From Verrucomicrobiota bacterium (GTDB lineage Bacteria > Verrucomicrobiota > Verrucomicrobiia > Limisphaerales > JAEYXS01): a DNA stretch of 43,884 nucleotides. The translations under genes were made by a program, and so were the position numbers. The DNA is taken from NCBI GenBank assembly GCA_030834415.1, contig JAURFH010000005.1, positions 1-43,884 on the forward strand, given 5' to 3'. The notes under the pieces were generated by a model that saw only the letters and a list, made by a program, of their open reading frames with translations, searched no databases and was not told the origin of the DNA. Position 1 is the stretch's first letter. Each line of letters opens with the position of its first letter. Positions 33,955 through 40,967 of the stretch are shown here, one piece after another.

Positions 33955-35487
33955 ATGCGCACATTGCTCATCGGCATCGACAGCGGCACGCAATCCACCA
34001 AGGCCCTGGTGGTGGACGCCAAGGACGGCAAGGTTTTGGGAGCATCCTCGGAAGCTTACGGGCTCATTCCCGGTCTGCCGGCGGGAGCGAAGGAACAACA
34101 TCCATCGGACTGGATCAATGCGACATCCAAAGCCATCCGCAAAGCGATGAAGCTGGCGCAGGTGAAAGCGGGTGAGGTGAAGGCCATCGGCGTGAGCGGA
34201 CAGCAGCATGGCTTTGTGCCGTTGGATAAGAAGGGCAAGGTGATCCGTCCGGCGAAGCTGTGGTGTGATACCTCCACAATCGCGGAATGCGAAGAGATCA
34301 CAGCGGCCTTGGGCGGTCCTAAGGCGACCATCAAAGCGACCGGTAATGCCATCCTGCCAGGCTTCACTGCCTCGAAGATTCTCTGGTTGAAGAAGCATGA
34401 GCCGAAGAATTTCGCCCGCTTGCATACGGTTCTGTTGCCGCATGATTACATCAATTTCTGGCTCACTGGCGAAGCGGTGATGGAGTATGGAGATGCCAGT
34501 GGTACGGCGTTGCTGGATGTGCGGAAGCGCAAATGGTGCGCGGATGCGTTGAAGGCCATCGACAGTGACTTGGCGAGCAAGTTGCCGCCGCTCATTTCGA
34601 GTGAACAACCGGTCGGGTACCTGCAGCCTTCCACCGCGAAAGAGCTGGGCCTCTCCACGGATGTGCTGGTGAGTGCTGGTGGTGGCGACAATATGATGGG
34701 TGCCATCGGCACGGGGAATACCCGCTCCGGGGTCATCACGGCGAGTTTTGGCACGAGCGGGACGATCTACGCCTGTGCTGATAAACCGGTGGTCGATCCG
34801 CAAGGTGAGATCGCGGCGTTCTGCGATTCCACGAATCATTGGCTGCCGTTGCTCTGCACGATGAATGTCACCGTGGCCACGGAGATGGTGCGCACGGACT
34901 TTGGCTGGTCGCATAACAAATTCGCAGCCGAAGCGGCGAAGGTGAAGCCGGGCTGCGACGGGCTTATCCTGGTGCCGTATCTGGAAGGCGAGCGGACACC
35001 CAATGTGCCAGACGGGACGGGCGTGTTCTTTGGTGTGACGCAGAAAACGTTCAAGGCGGGGCACTATGCCCGCGCGGCGATGGAAGGCGTGACCTTGGGA
35101 ATGAATTACGGATTACGTCGTTTGGCGCAGCTTGGGGTGAAGCCGACCCAGATCCGTGCGACCGGAGGTGGCGCGAAGTCCAAGGTCTGGCGTCAGATCA
35201 TGGCGGATATCTTCAACGCCGAGGTGGTCACGCTCAAGGTGAGCGAAGGTGCGGCTTATGGAGCAGCCATGCAGGCGCTGTGGTGCTCGCTGGTAGAAGT
35301 GGGTGAGCAGGTGGATGTCTCCGAGATTACCGATCATTTTGTGAAGCTCAATACCCGTGAGACCGCAACACCGAATGCCAAGGCGGTCGCCGCATATGCC
35401 GAGGTGCAAGCATTGCAGGACGATCTTTCCAAGAGCTTGCGCGGAGTCTTTACGCGGCACCGGCAGTTTGTGTTGCGGGGGGAGTAA
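33955..35487 (+). CDS. xylB: xylulokinase
   Basis: 510 aa from the ATG at 33955 (the track start 33850 adds 35 non-conserved residues). It is a FGGY-family kinase: LIGIDSGTQSTKALVVD at the N-terminus, IGVSGQQHGFVPLD, DTST in LWCDTST, LLPHDYINFWLTG, DASGTALLDV and, near the C-terminus, RATGGGAKSKVWRQIMAD. The SGQQHG motif favours xylulokinase over glycerol kinase. It phosphorylates D-xylulose for entry into the pentose phosphate pathway. No xylA is next to it. Confidence 0.92.
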   Translation: MRTLLIGIDSGTQSTKALVVDAKDGKVLGASSEAYGLIPGLPAGAKEQHPSDWINATSKAIRKAMKLAQVKAGEVKAIGVSGQQHGFVPLDKKGKVIRPAKLWCDTSTIAECEEITAALGGPKATIKATGNAILPGFTASKILWLKKHEPKNFARLHTVLLPHDYINFWLTGEAVMEYGDASGTALLDVRKRKWCADALKAIDSDLASKLPPLISSEQPVGYLQPSTAKELGLSTDVLVSAGGGDNMMGAIGTGNTRSGVITASFGTSGTIYACADKPVVDPQGEIAAFCDSTNHWLPLLCTMNVTVATEMVRTDFGWSHNKFAAEAAKVKPGCDGLILVPYLEGERTPNVPDGTGVFFGVTQKTFKAGHYARAAMEGVTLGMNYGLRRLAQLGVKPTQIRATGGGAKSKVWRQIMADIFNAEVVTLKVSEGAAYGAAMQALWCSLVEVGEQVDVSEITDHFVKLNTRETATPNAKAVAAYAEVQALQDDLSKSLRGVFTRHRQFVLRGE

Positions 35488-35538
35488 GCTATTTGCAGCG
35501 AGGAATTGTGCGCCCTAGATGGGGCAATTCAGTTTCGG

Positions 35539-36789
35539 TCAACTTTTGAGTTTGGTGGCGACTTCAGACGGATTCACACGCTCTTCCTGCCGCGTCTGCA
35601 AGTTCTTCACGACGGCGATAGTGCCGGTGTCGCTCTTTTCCAAGCGCACCGTGAATTTGCTGCCGAGTTCTTGGGCGCGTTTGAATTGCTTGTCACCCTT
35701 GGTCGGGGTTAGGGAGTAATCCACCAAGAGGCCGCCCTCGCGCAGTTGTTGGATGAGTGACAAGGATTCGGCGCGCAAGGTCTCGTCTTCGATCATCATG
35801 AAGGCGTTCAGGTTCGCGCTGAACTTGGGCAGTTTGCCGCGGACTTTGAGCAGTTCCAGCAGCACCACGTCACCCATGCCGAAGCCGAGTGCTGGCAAGT
35901 CCACCTTACCATTGCTGACCAGCTTGATTAGGTTGTCGTAACGACCGCCACCGGCGATGGCACGGAATTCACCCTTGCGATCAAACGCCTCGAACACGAC
36001 GCCCGTGTAATATGCGAGACCGCGGATGACGCCGTAGTCGGTCTTCACGAAATCGCTTAGGCCACGAGCCGCAAGATTGTCGAGCACGGCTTGCAGTTCC
36101 GGTGTCGGCTCGCTCTTTTGGATGAAAGAGACCACGTCATCATAGCTGATGCCGAGCGGTGCGAGTTTTTCACGGGAGATCTCCGGCTTTTCGCGCTCGA
36201 TCTTATCCACCACCTGATAGAACTCGTAGGCCTTGGAGGCATCGGGGTTGCGCGCTTCGTAGAAGCCTTGCCACGCCTGACGGCTGCTAAGGCGCAGGAC
36301 GAAATCTTCCGCAGTCAGACCGAATGAACGCAGGCTATCGATGAGCAGGGCGATGATCTCGGCATCGGCCGCGTTAGCTTGCTCACCGAAGATGTCGCAG
36401 TTGAATTGAAAGTGTTCGCGCAGCCGACCCTTCTGTTGCTTCTCGTAGCGGAACAGTTGCGGCAGGGCGAACCACTTGATGGGTTTCTTATAGGCCCGTT
36501 CGGACGTGGCAACCATGCGGGCTACTGTTGGAGTCAGTTCGGGGCGCATGGACACGGCGCGCTCGCCTTTGTCGATGAAGTTGAAGAGTTGGCCGACAAT
36601 CTCATTCCCGGATTTGTTGGTATAGAGTTCAAGTGGTTCGAGTGGCGGGCCATCGTACTCACGAAAACCATAACGGCGGGCGACCGAGCGCCATGTATCA
36701 AAGATATATTGGCGCGCGTCACAGCTCCACGGTTCATTACCGGGCAGCGGCTCAGGATAAAAATCACGGAATCCGGGCAAACGTTCCAT
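35539..36789 (-). CDS. hisS: histidyl-tRNA synthetase
   Basis: 416 aa from the ATG at 36789; the track start at 36813 is a TTG upstream. A class II synthetase with LPGFRDFYPEP at the N-terminus, motif 1 ELYTNKSGNEIVGQLFNF, motif 2 FRYEKQQKGRLREHFQF, the histidine-binding RGLAYYTGVVFE and AGGGRYDNLI, then an anticodon-binding domain. It charges tRNA-His. It is convergent with xylB, with 51 nt between. Confidence 0.95.
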   Translation of the reverse strand: MERLPGFRDFYPEPLPGNEPWSCDARQYIFDTWRSVARRYGFREYDGPPLEPLELYTNKSGNEIVGQLFNFIDKGERAVSMRPELTPTVARMVATSERAYKKPIKWFALPQLFRYEKQQKGRLREHFQFNCDIFGEQANAADAEIIALLIDSLRSFGLTAEDFVLRLSSRQAWQGFYEARNPDASKAYEFYQVVDKIEREKPEISREKLAPLGISYDDVVSFIQKSEPTPELQAVLDNLAARGLSDFVKTDYGVIRGLAYYTGVVFEAFDRKGEFRAIAGGGRYDNLIKLVSNGKVDLPALGFGMGDVVLLELLKVRGKLPKFSANLNAFMMIEDETLRAESLSLIQQLREGGLLVDYSLTPTKGDKQFKRAQELGSKFTVRLEKSDTGTIAVVKNLQTRQEERVNPSEVATKLKS

Positions 36790-36886
36790 AAACAGAGCGG
36801 GGACAGTAGCCAAAGCTTACTTGGGGGTAAATGACTAATGACAGGGAAGGGGGGAATCCTTGCCGGATTTCGACATGCGAGTCTGA

Positions 36887-36924
36887 TGAAAAAGACAAAC
36901 GCCTCAAGCAACTGCCTGAGGCGT
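36887..36924 (-). terminator. terminator of the HU/IHF gene
   Basis: On the minus strand ACGCCTCA and TGAGGCGT pair (8 bp, 10-nt loop), followed by TTGTCTTTTT. It lies 35 nt past the gene's stop. Confidence 0.78.
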
Positions 36925-36959
36925 CCTAGGTGGTAAAGTCAAGCTGGCGCTTTGGGCGC

Positions 36960-37313
36960 TTACATATCCGTAGAGGGATCGGCGGGCGGCGTGTTATTCT
37001 GCAGGGCGATCGCTTCTTCTATCTGCTGGGGGGTGAGCTTGAGCACCGCTTCGCGCATCTCCTTGCCGGGCTTGAACTTCACCACGGCGCGAGGGGGAAT
37101 CGGTACGTCAGTGGCAGGCGCGTTGGGATTACGGCCAATGCGGGCTTTGCGTACTTTGACTTCGAAAACGCCAAAGTTGCGAAGTTCGACATTCTTACCT
37201 TCAGCCACAGCTTCAGAGATGTAATCCAAAGTTTTTTGGATGACCTCCAACACCTGTTGCTGGACGAGTCCTGTCTCGCTGGCGATGCGCACTACCAAAT
37301 CTCTTTTTGTCAT
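36960..37313 (-). CDS. HU/IHF-family DNA-binding protein
   Basis: 117 aa. The N-terminal MTKRDLVVRIASETGLVQQQVLEVI forms the dimer helices (quoted in part), and VELRNFGVFEVKVRKARIGRNP is the beta-arm with the conserved RxGRNP tip motif. A C-terminal tail of about 25 residues (LTPQQIEEAIALQ, NNTPPADPS) goes beyond the normal 90-aa HU. It binds and bends DNA in the nucleoid. IHF-like (IPPRAVVKFKPGKEM) and HU forms cannot be separated with certainty. Confidence 0.92.
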   Translation of the reverse strand: MTKRDLVVRIASETGLVQQQVLEVIQKTLDYISEAVAEGKNVELRNFGVFEVKVRKARIGRNPNAPATDVPIPPRAVVKFKPGKEMREAVLKLTPQQIEEAIALQNNTPPADPSTDM

Positions 37314-37385
37314 AGCCTCTACTGGTTGGTCTTTACCACGTTTCTTATAGCTTTCAGTTTACATAACTCGTTTGGGCTCAAAGGT

Positions 37386-37423
37386 CAATAAAAAGAATCC
37401 CCGCCAGTTATGGGGCGGGGATT
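37386..37423 (-). terminator. terminator of the thrC-moaD-NIL operon
   Basis: On the minus strand GAATCCCCGCC and GGCGGGGATTC form a perfect 11-bp stem with an 8-nt loop, followed by TTTTTATT. Confidence 0.93.
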
Positions 37424-37452
37424 CAATCGGAGTAAGATTAGGTGGGCTAAGT

Positions 37453-37752
37453 TTAGCTTTCCACTACATTGATTTCGACGGGTTCAACGCTGATGCCGAG
37501 GCTGACCAGCCATTTGATGGCGGCTTTCACCTCGGGGCGGAGGCCGGACAATTCCAAGCAAACTATTCCAATCTCGCCAGTTACGCTGGCCTGTCGGACG
37601 TTGGTGACCACCTTGAACTTCTGGGCAATCTGCCAGATTATCGGCTGGGTGATCTGCTTGGGCGGATACATCAGCCAAAGGCGCGTGCGCTCTTCTTTAG
37701 GAGCCGCGCTTTTAGCTGCTTTTGCGGCTTTTTTTTTGGCTTTGGCAGGCAT
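37453..37752 (-). CDS. NIL-domain protein
   Basis: 99 aa. A Lys/Ala-rich N-terminal tail (AKAKKKAAKAAKSAAPK) is followed by a NIL-type ferredoxin-like fold: RLWLMYPPKQITQPIIWQIA, the internal strand TGEIGIVCLELSG and a C-terminal strand ISVEPVEI. NIL domains occur at the C-terminus of methionine-uptake ATPases (MetN) and in NIL-ferredoxins linked to homocysteine synthesis in anaerobes. Here it is free-standing, with no 4Fe-4S motifs. It lies 9 nt after the carrier gene, under the SAM riboswitch. A methionine-pathway role is inferred from domain and context. Confidence 0.85.
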   Translation of the reverse strand: MPAKAKKKAAKAAKSAAPKEERTRLWLMYPPKQITQPIIWQIAQKFKVVTNVRQASVTGEIGIVCLELSGLRPEVKAAIKWLVSLGISVEPVEINVVES

Positions 37753-37761
37753 GATAAATCC

Positions 37762-38037
37762 TTAACCCCCGGCGATGGCCGGGATGATGCTGACTTCGTC
37801 ACCGTCTTTGAGCGGCGTTTCCTTATTCTGCAAGAAACGGATGTCTTCCTCGTTTACGTAAACGTTAACGAAGCGACGGACCGTGCCGCTTTCATCCAGC
37901 AAACGTTCTTGGATGCCGGGGTAGCGGGTCTGCAGTTCATTGATCGCACCGCCGATGGTTGTCGCGGTGACCTCCACAACCTCTTCGTTGTTCGTGAGTT
38001 TGCGGAGCGGAGTTGGGATACGGATATTCACTGGCAT
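37762..38037 (-). CDS. MoaD/ThiS-family sulfur-carrier protein
   Basis: 91 aa from the ATG at 38037 (MPVNIRIPTPLRKLTNN). A ubiquitin-like fold is suggested by the spacing of IRIPTPLRKL, AINELQTRYPGI, VRRFVNVYVNEEDIRFL and the C-terminal DGDEVSIIPAIAGG. The protein ends exactly in Gly-Gly, as required for adenylation and thiocarboxylate formation. Such carriers serve molybdopterin, thiamine, cysteine (CysO) or homocysteine (HcyS) synthesis. There are no moa or thi genes here; the 7-nt gap to a PLP enzyme and the SAM riboswitch favour amino-acid sulfur transfer. The activating E1-like enzyme is not in view. Confidence 0.9.
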   Translation of the reverse strand: MPVNIRIPTPLRKLTNNEEVVEVTATTIGGAINELQTRYPGIQERLLDESGTVRRFVNVYVNEEDIRFLQNKETPLKDGDEVSIIPAIAGG

Positions 38038-38044
38038 AATAAAG

Positions 38045-39304
38045 TTAGGCTTTGCACGCCGCACCTTCGGCTTCCAGCAAGCCTTCGAACTCGCGGAGGC
38101 TAGGCCGGATCTCGCGGGTCTGGCCGACGTGGTTCGCCACGGCGTCGAGTGTTTTCAGACCGTTACCGGTGATGCAGAGGACGGCGGAATCTTCCGCCGG
38201 GATCTTGCCGGAGGCAATGAGTTTCTTGGCCACGCCGACGGTCACACCGCCAGCTGTCTCGGCGAAGATGCCTTCGCAATCGGCGAGCAGGCGGATGCCT
38301 TCGCGGATTTCGTCATCGGTGACGTCATCGCAGTGGCCGCCGGTGTCTTTCATCACGCGGAGGGAGTAGAAACCATCTGCCGGGGTGCCGATGGCGAGTG
38401 ATTTCGCGATAGTATTCGGCTTCACCGGCTTGAAGAAGTCGAGACCGGCTTTTTGGGCCGCCGAGATGGGGTTGCAACCCGTGGCCTGGGCACCATGGAC
38501 TTTCCATTTGGTGTTCGGCACGAGGCCGAGCTTGGAGAATTCCTGATAGCTCTTGTGAATCTTGGTGAGCAGCGAACCGGACGCCATGGGGATGACGGTG
38601 TGCTGCGGGATGCGCCAGCCGAGCTGTTCCTGCACCTCGAAGCCCAAGCTCTTGGAGCCTTCGGCGTAGTAGGGGCGCATGTTGACGTTCACGAACGCCC
38701 AGCCGTACTTGCCGGCGATCTCGGCGCAGAGACGGTTCACTTCATCGTAGTGACCCTTGATGCCGATGACATTTGCGCCGTAAACGAGCGAGTTGACGAC
38801 CTTACCCTGTTCGAGATCGGCAGGAATGAAGACGTAAGCCTTCAGACCAGCGGAGGCTGCATTGGCGGCGACAGAGTTCGCCAGGTTACCGGTGGAGGCA
38901 CAGGCGACCGTGGTAAAACCGAGCTCAACGGCGCGGCTCAGGGCGACGCTGACCACACGGTCCTTGAAGGACAAGGTGGGGTAGTTCACGGCGTCGTTCT
39001 TGATCCACAGTTCGCGGATACCAAGGCGCTTGGCGAGGCGGTCCGCTTTGACCAGCGGCGTAAAACCGACCTGGGTGCCCACGGTGGGTTCACCGGCGAC
39101 GGGGAGCAACTCGCGATAGCGCCACATGGTCTGCGGTCGGCTCTCGATTGAGGCACGGGTGAGGGAGCCACGGATGGCTTCGTAATCGTAAACGACTTCG
39201 AGCGGACCGAAATCGAACTCGCAGACGTGGGTGGCGGTGAGGGGATACTCGTGACCGCACTCGCGGCACTTCAACGCCTTCATGAAACTTTTCTCGTTTG
39301 CCAT
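38045..39304 (-). CDS. thrC: threonine-synthase-like PLP enzyme, possible homocysteine synthase
   Basis: 419 aa from the ATG at 39304; the track start at 39397 lies inside the riboswitch. The fold type II PLP enzyme has its Schiff-base lysine in YPTLSFKDRVV, the phosphate loop in CASTGNLANSVAAN, and a C-terminal ITGNGLKTLD typical of threonine synthase. The N-terminus has a CRECGHEY...C knuckle, as in long archaeal-type threonine synthases. By similarity it converts O-phosphohomoserine to threonine. Control by a SAM riboswitch and coupling to a sulfur carrier suggest that the acceptor may be sulfide, giving homocysteine. The two roles cannot be separated by eye. The symbol reflects family, not proven function. 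Confidence 0.88.
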   Translation of the reverse strand: MANEKSFMKALKCRECGHEYPLTATHVCEFDFGPLEVVYDYEAIRGSLTRASIESRPQTMWRYRELLPVAGEPTVGTQVGFTPLVKADRLAKRLGIRELWIKNDAVNYPTLSFKDRVVSVALSRAVELGFTTVACASTGNLANSVAANAASAGLKAYVFIPADLEQGKVVNSLVYGANVIGIKGHYDEVNRLCAEIAGKYGWAFVNVNMRPYYAEGSKSLGFEVQEQLGWRIPQHTVIPMASGSLLTKIHKSYQEFSKLGLVPNTKWKVHGAQATGCNPISAAQKAGLDFFKPVKPNTIAKSLAIGTPADGFYSLRVMKDTGGHCDDVTDDEIREGIRLLADCEGIFAETAGGVTVGVAKKLIASGKIPAEDSAVLCITGNGLKTLDAVANHVGQTREIRPSLREFEGLLEAEGAACKA

Positions 39305-39338
39305 ATCGCTTCTATTCTTCGGCCGGGGAGGGGCAAAC

Positions 39339-39369
39339 AAAAACCCCTTCCCGAGGTTGCGAGAAGAGG
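39339..39369 (-). terminator. riboswitch-controlled terminator upstream of thrC
   Basis: On the minus strand CCTCTTCTCG pairs with CGGGAAGGGG (10 bp including G-T wobbles, 6-nt loop), followed by TTTTTG. The 5' arm CTCTTCTC is also perfectly complementary to GAGAAGAG at the end of the riboswitch P1, the alternative antiterminator. Confidence 0.85.
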
Positions 39370-39390
39370 TGAAATCTAGTTCTGGTGCTC

Positions 39391-39510
39391 TTCTCATTTT
39401 TCCCGAAACGCACTGCGCTTCGAGCTGGATTTAGCACCTGACGTTGAATTGCATTTCAACCGGTTGCCGTGACTTCACAGGGCCAGTCCCTCAGTCACTC
39501 TGAATGAGAC
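39391..39510 (-). ncRNA. SAM-I (S-box) riboswitch
   Basis: On the minus strand the S-box core is recognisable: GAGGGACTGGCCC, then TGAAGTCACGGCAACC and AGGTGCTAAATCC. The helices can be drawn: P1 TCTCATT/AATGAGA, P2 GTGACT/AGTCAC, P3 GTTGAA/TTCAAC and P4 CGAAGCGC/GCGTTTCG. The expression platform is the terminator at 39339-39369, with an 8-bp antiterminator alternative. When SAM is bound, P1 is stabilised, the terminator forms and the operon is switched off. It precedes the thrC-like gene by about 90 nt. Confidence 0.93.
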
Positions 39511-39531
39511 CGTTATATCAACGGATGCGGA

Positions 39532-39560
39532 TATATTGATTTAAACTGTTCAACAGTCAA
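39532..39560 (-). promoter_or_regulatory. candidate sigma-70 promoter of the riboswitch operon
   Basis: On the minus strand TTGACT (39560-39555) and AATATA (39537-39532) are separated by 17 nt, placing the start just before the SAM aptamer. It overlaps a palindrome, ACTGTTCAACAGT (39545-39557). Confidence 0.5.
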
Positions 39561-39650
39561 ATGGTTTTTTCAAACACACGACGATTCTATCGTTCAAGAT
39601 GGTCTGGTTTACTCCATTATATAATACACCTTTGAGACGAAACCCAATAT

Positions 39651-39666
39651 GGCACAACTGGTGCTA
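39651..39666 (+). promoter_or_regulatory. sigma-54 type (-24/-12) promoter upstream of the response regulator
   Basis: TGGCACAACTGGTGCT, with GG-N10-GC and the same TGGCAC-N6-TGCT form as at 18252 and 22116. Predicted start near 39677, giving a leader of about 240 nt before the response-regulator ATG at 39918. Confidence 0.62.
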
Positions 39667-39917
39667 AATAGGCCTATGAGAATGCCAGTGATAATGTCTC
39701 ACCGGCTGAAGGAATTGTAACGTAAGTAATTTGTGGATAATGGGTTGTTGATTGGTTGGTGGGTTGGTTTGAGTCCGAATTGGGGGAGGCTGACTGAACT
39801 CAAGTGTCTTGGGGAGATGGTGAGGTGAGTGAAGTTTGTCCAAAGTTTGGACAGTGAAAAATGGCCGATGTTCGCCGGAGTAGGGTGATGCTGGTTGGTT
39901 ACTAAATTGATAATACT
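39667..39917 (+). other. long leader region of the response regulator
   Basis: No credible gene is seen. Its features are a G-rich stretch (GGTTGGTGGGTTGG, 39754-39767) that could fold as a two-layer G-quadruplex, and a perfect palindrome TGTCCAAAGTTTGGACA (39837-39853) with 8-bp arms, 64 nt before the ATG. Confidence 0.5.
39837..39853. promoter_or_regulatory. 8-1-8 palindrome, candidate operator
   Basis: TGTCCAAA-G-TTTGGACA is perfectly symmetric. A 1-nt centre makes an RNA hairpin unlikely, so a DNA-binding dimer is the more likely reader. Confidence 0.5.
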
Positions 39918-40415
39918 ATGAACCGGATACCGACAAATAATGTGGGAAATATCGCGATAAACCCCATTGGGGGAGCCAGTCGTATCGCGCAAGAGCGTAT
40001 TCCCGGCGTCTTGCTGGTGGAAGATGATCCGCATCTCATGGAGATGAACCGGCGTATCTTGCAGCGCGAGGGGTTCCGGGTCTTCGAAGCGACTTCGGAA
40101 CAATCGGCACTATGGTTGTGGCAACGACATCAGCGGGATATCGATGTGGTGTTTGCTGATGTGATGATTCCCGACCGCGCCACGGGTGTGGAACTGGTGC
40201 GCAAGTTGCGGCAGCAAAGACCTGAACTGCGGGCGGTTTATACGAGCGGGTTTGGACCAGAGGTGGCAGGACTGGATGAGCCGGATCAGGGGCCGACATG
40301 TTTCTTGCAGAAGCCTTATTCGTTGCGCCAATTGATTGATGGAATAGTGGATGCGTTGGAGAAGCCTTTGCAGACGGCGCTGACTAAGGCGGAATTGGCG
40401 CGGTGTATGGCGTAA
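39918..40415 (+). CDS. receiver-domain response regulator
   Basis: 165 aa. An N-terminal extension of about 28 residues (rich in Asn, Ile and Gly) precedes a CheY-like receiver: VLLVEDDPHLMEMNRRIL with the acidic pair, phosphoacceptor Asp in DVVFADVMIP (about residue 76), Thr/Ser in AVYTSGF and Lys in CFLQKPYS. No output domain follows, only about 20 residues. Orphan receivers act through partner proteins. The gene is alone, with a sigma-54-like element upstream, and no histidine kinase is nearby; the closest one is some 29 kb away. Confidence 0.93.
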   Translation: MNRIPTNNVGNIAINPIGGASRIAQERIPGVLLVEDDPHLMEMNRRILQREGFRVFEATSEQSALWLWQRHQRDIDVVFADVMIPDRATGVELVRKLRQQRPELRAVYTSGFGPEVAGLDEPDQGPTCFLQKPYSLRQLIDGIVDALEKPLQTALTKAELARCMA

Positions 40416-40492
40416 ATGCTTAGTCAGGGCTCGACCCCGACCAAAACGCCGGGGCGGGCAGGAGTCTCGCTCTACCTAGGATCAAAACTATA

Positions 40493-40535
40493 AAGCCCCG
40501 GCAGTTTGTTACTGCCGGGGCTTTTGCTTTTTAGC
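40493..40535. terminator. bidirectional terminator between response regulator and gcvH
   Basis: AAGCCCCGGCAGT and ACTGCCGGGGCTT form a perfect 13-bp stem with a 5-nt loop (TTGTT). The plus strand continues TTGCTTTTT; the minus strand reads TATAGTTTTGATC. It serves the convergent genes, best on the plus strand. Confidence 0.9.
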
Positions 40536-40544
40536 GAAAGAGAA

Positions 40545-40928
40545 TCAACCGCCAATCTGCGCTTTGTAGGCGTCGGGCGTGAGGAGCTTTTCCAGATCGC
40601 CGGGGTTGGCGAGCTTGAGCTTGAAGAACCAACCGTCTTCAAAGGAGGATTGGTTCACCAATGCCGGATTGTCCACGATAGCCTGATTCACCTCGGTGAT
40701 CTCACCGGAGACGGGGGAGTAGATGTCGCTGGCGGTCTTCACGGATTCCACGACGGCGCAGGCTTCGCTGGCGGCGAGCTTACGGCCGACGGCGGGAAGT
40801 TCCACGAAAACGATGTCAGTGAGCTCGGCTTGAGCGTGATCCGTGATGCCGACAGTGGCGGTATCACCGGAGACGCGCACCCATTCGTGCGAGGAGGCGT
40901 ATTTCAGATCAGCAGGAACGTTGGACAT
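40545..40928 (-). CDS. gcvH: glycine cleavage system H protein
   Basis: 127 aa, lipoyl-carrier protein. The lipoylation site is Lys64 in [14 protein letters not shown], and the N-terminal [11 protein letters not shown] and [19 protein letters not shown] are typical. It shuttles the aminomethyl group between the P, T and L proteins. It is the second gene of gcvT-gcvH; gcvP is not in the window, as the terminator follows gcvH directly. Confidence 0.96.
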   Translation of the reverse strand: MSNVPADLKYASSHEWVRVSGDTATVGITDHAQAELTDIVFVELPAVGRKLAASEACAVVESVKTASDIYSPVSGEITEVNQAIVDNPALVNQSSFEDGWFFKLKLANPGDLEKLLTPDAYKAQIGG

Positions 40929-40967
40929 AATAAAGTGGGGTGATTGAAATCAGGGAACGCGCGTTGG

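Noticed and set aside
33820-35064. 414-aa minus-strand ORF antisense to xylB
   Set aside because: Arg/His-rich mirror frame of xylulokinase, with no domain.
39305-39397. Upstream extension of the thrC-like ORF to 39397
   Set aside because: This part is the riboswitch P1 strand, antiterminator and terminator; the conserved protein starts at MANEKSFMKAL (39304).
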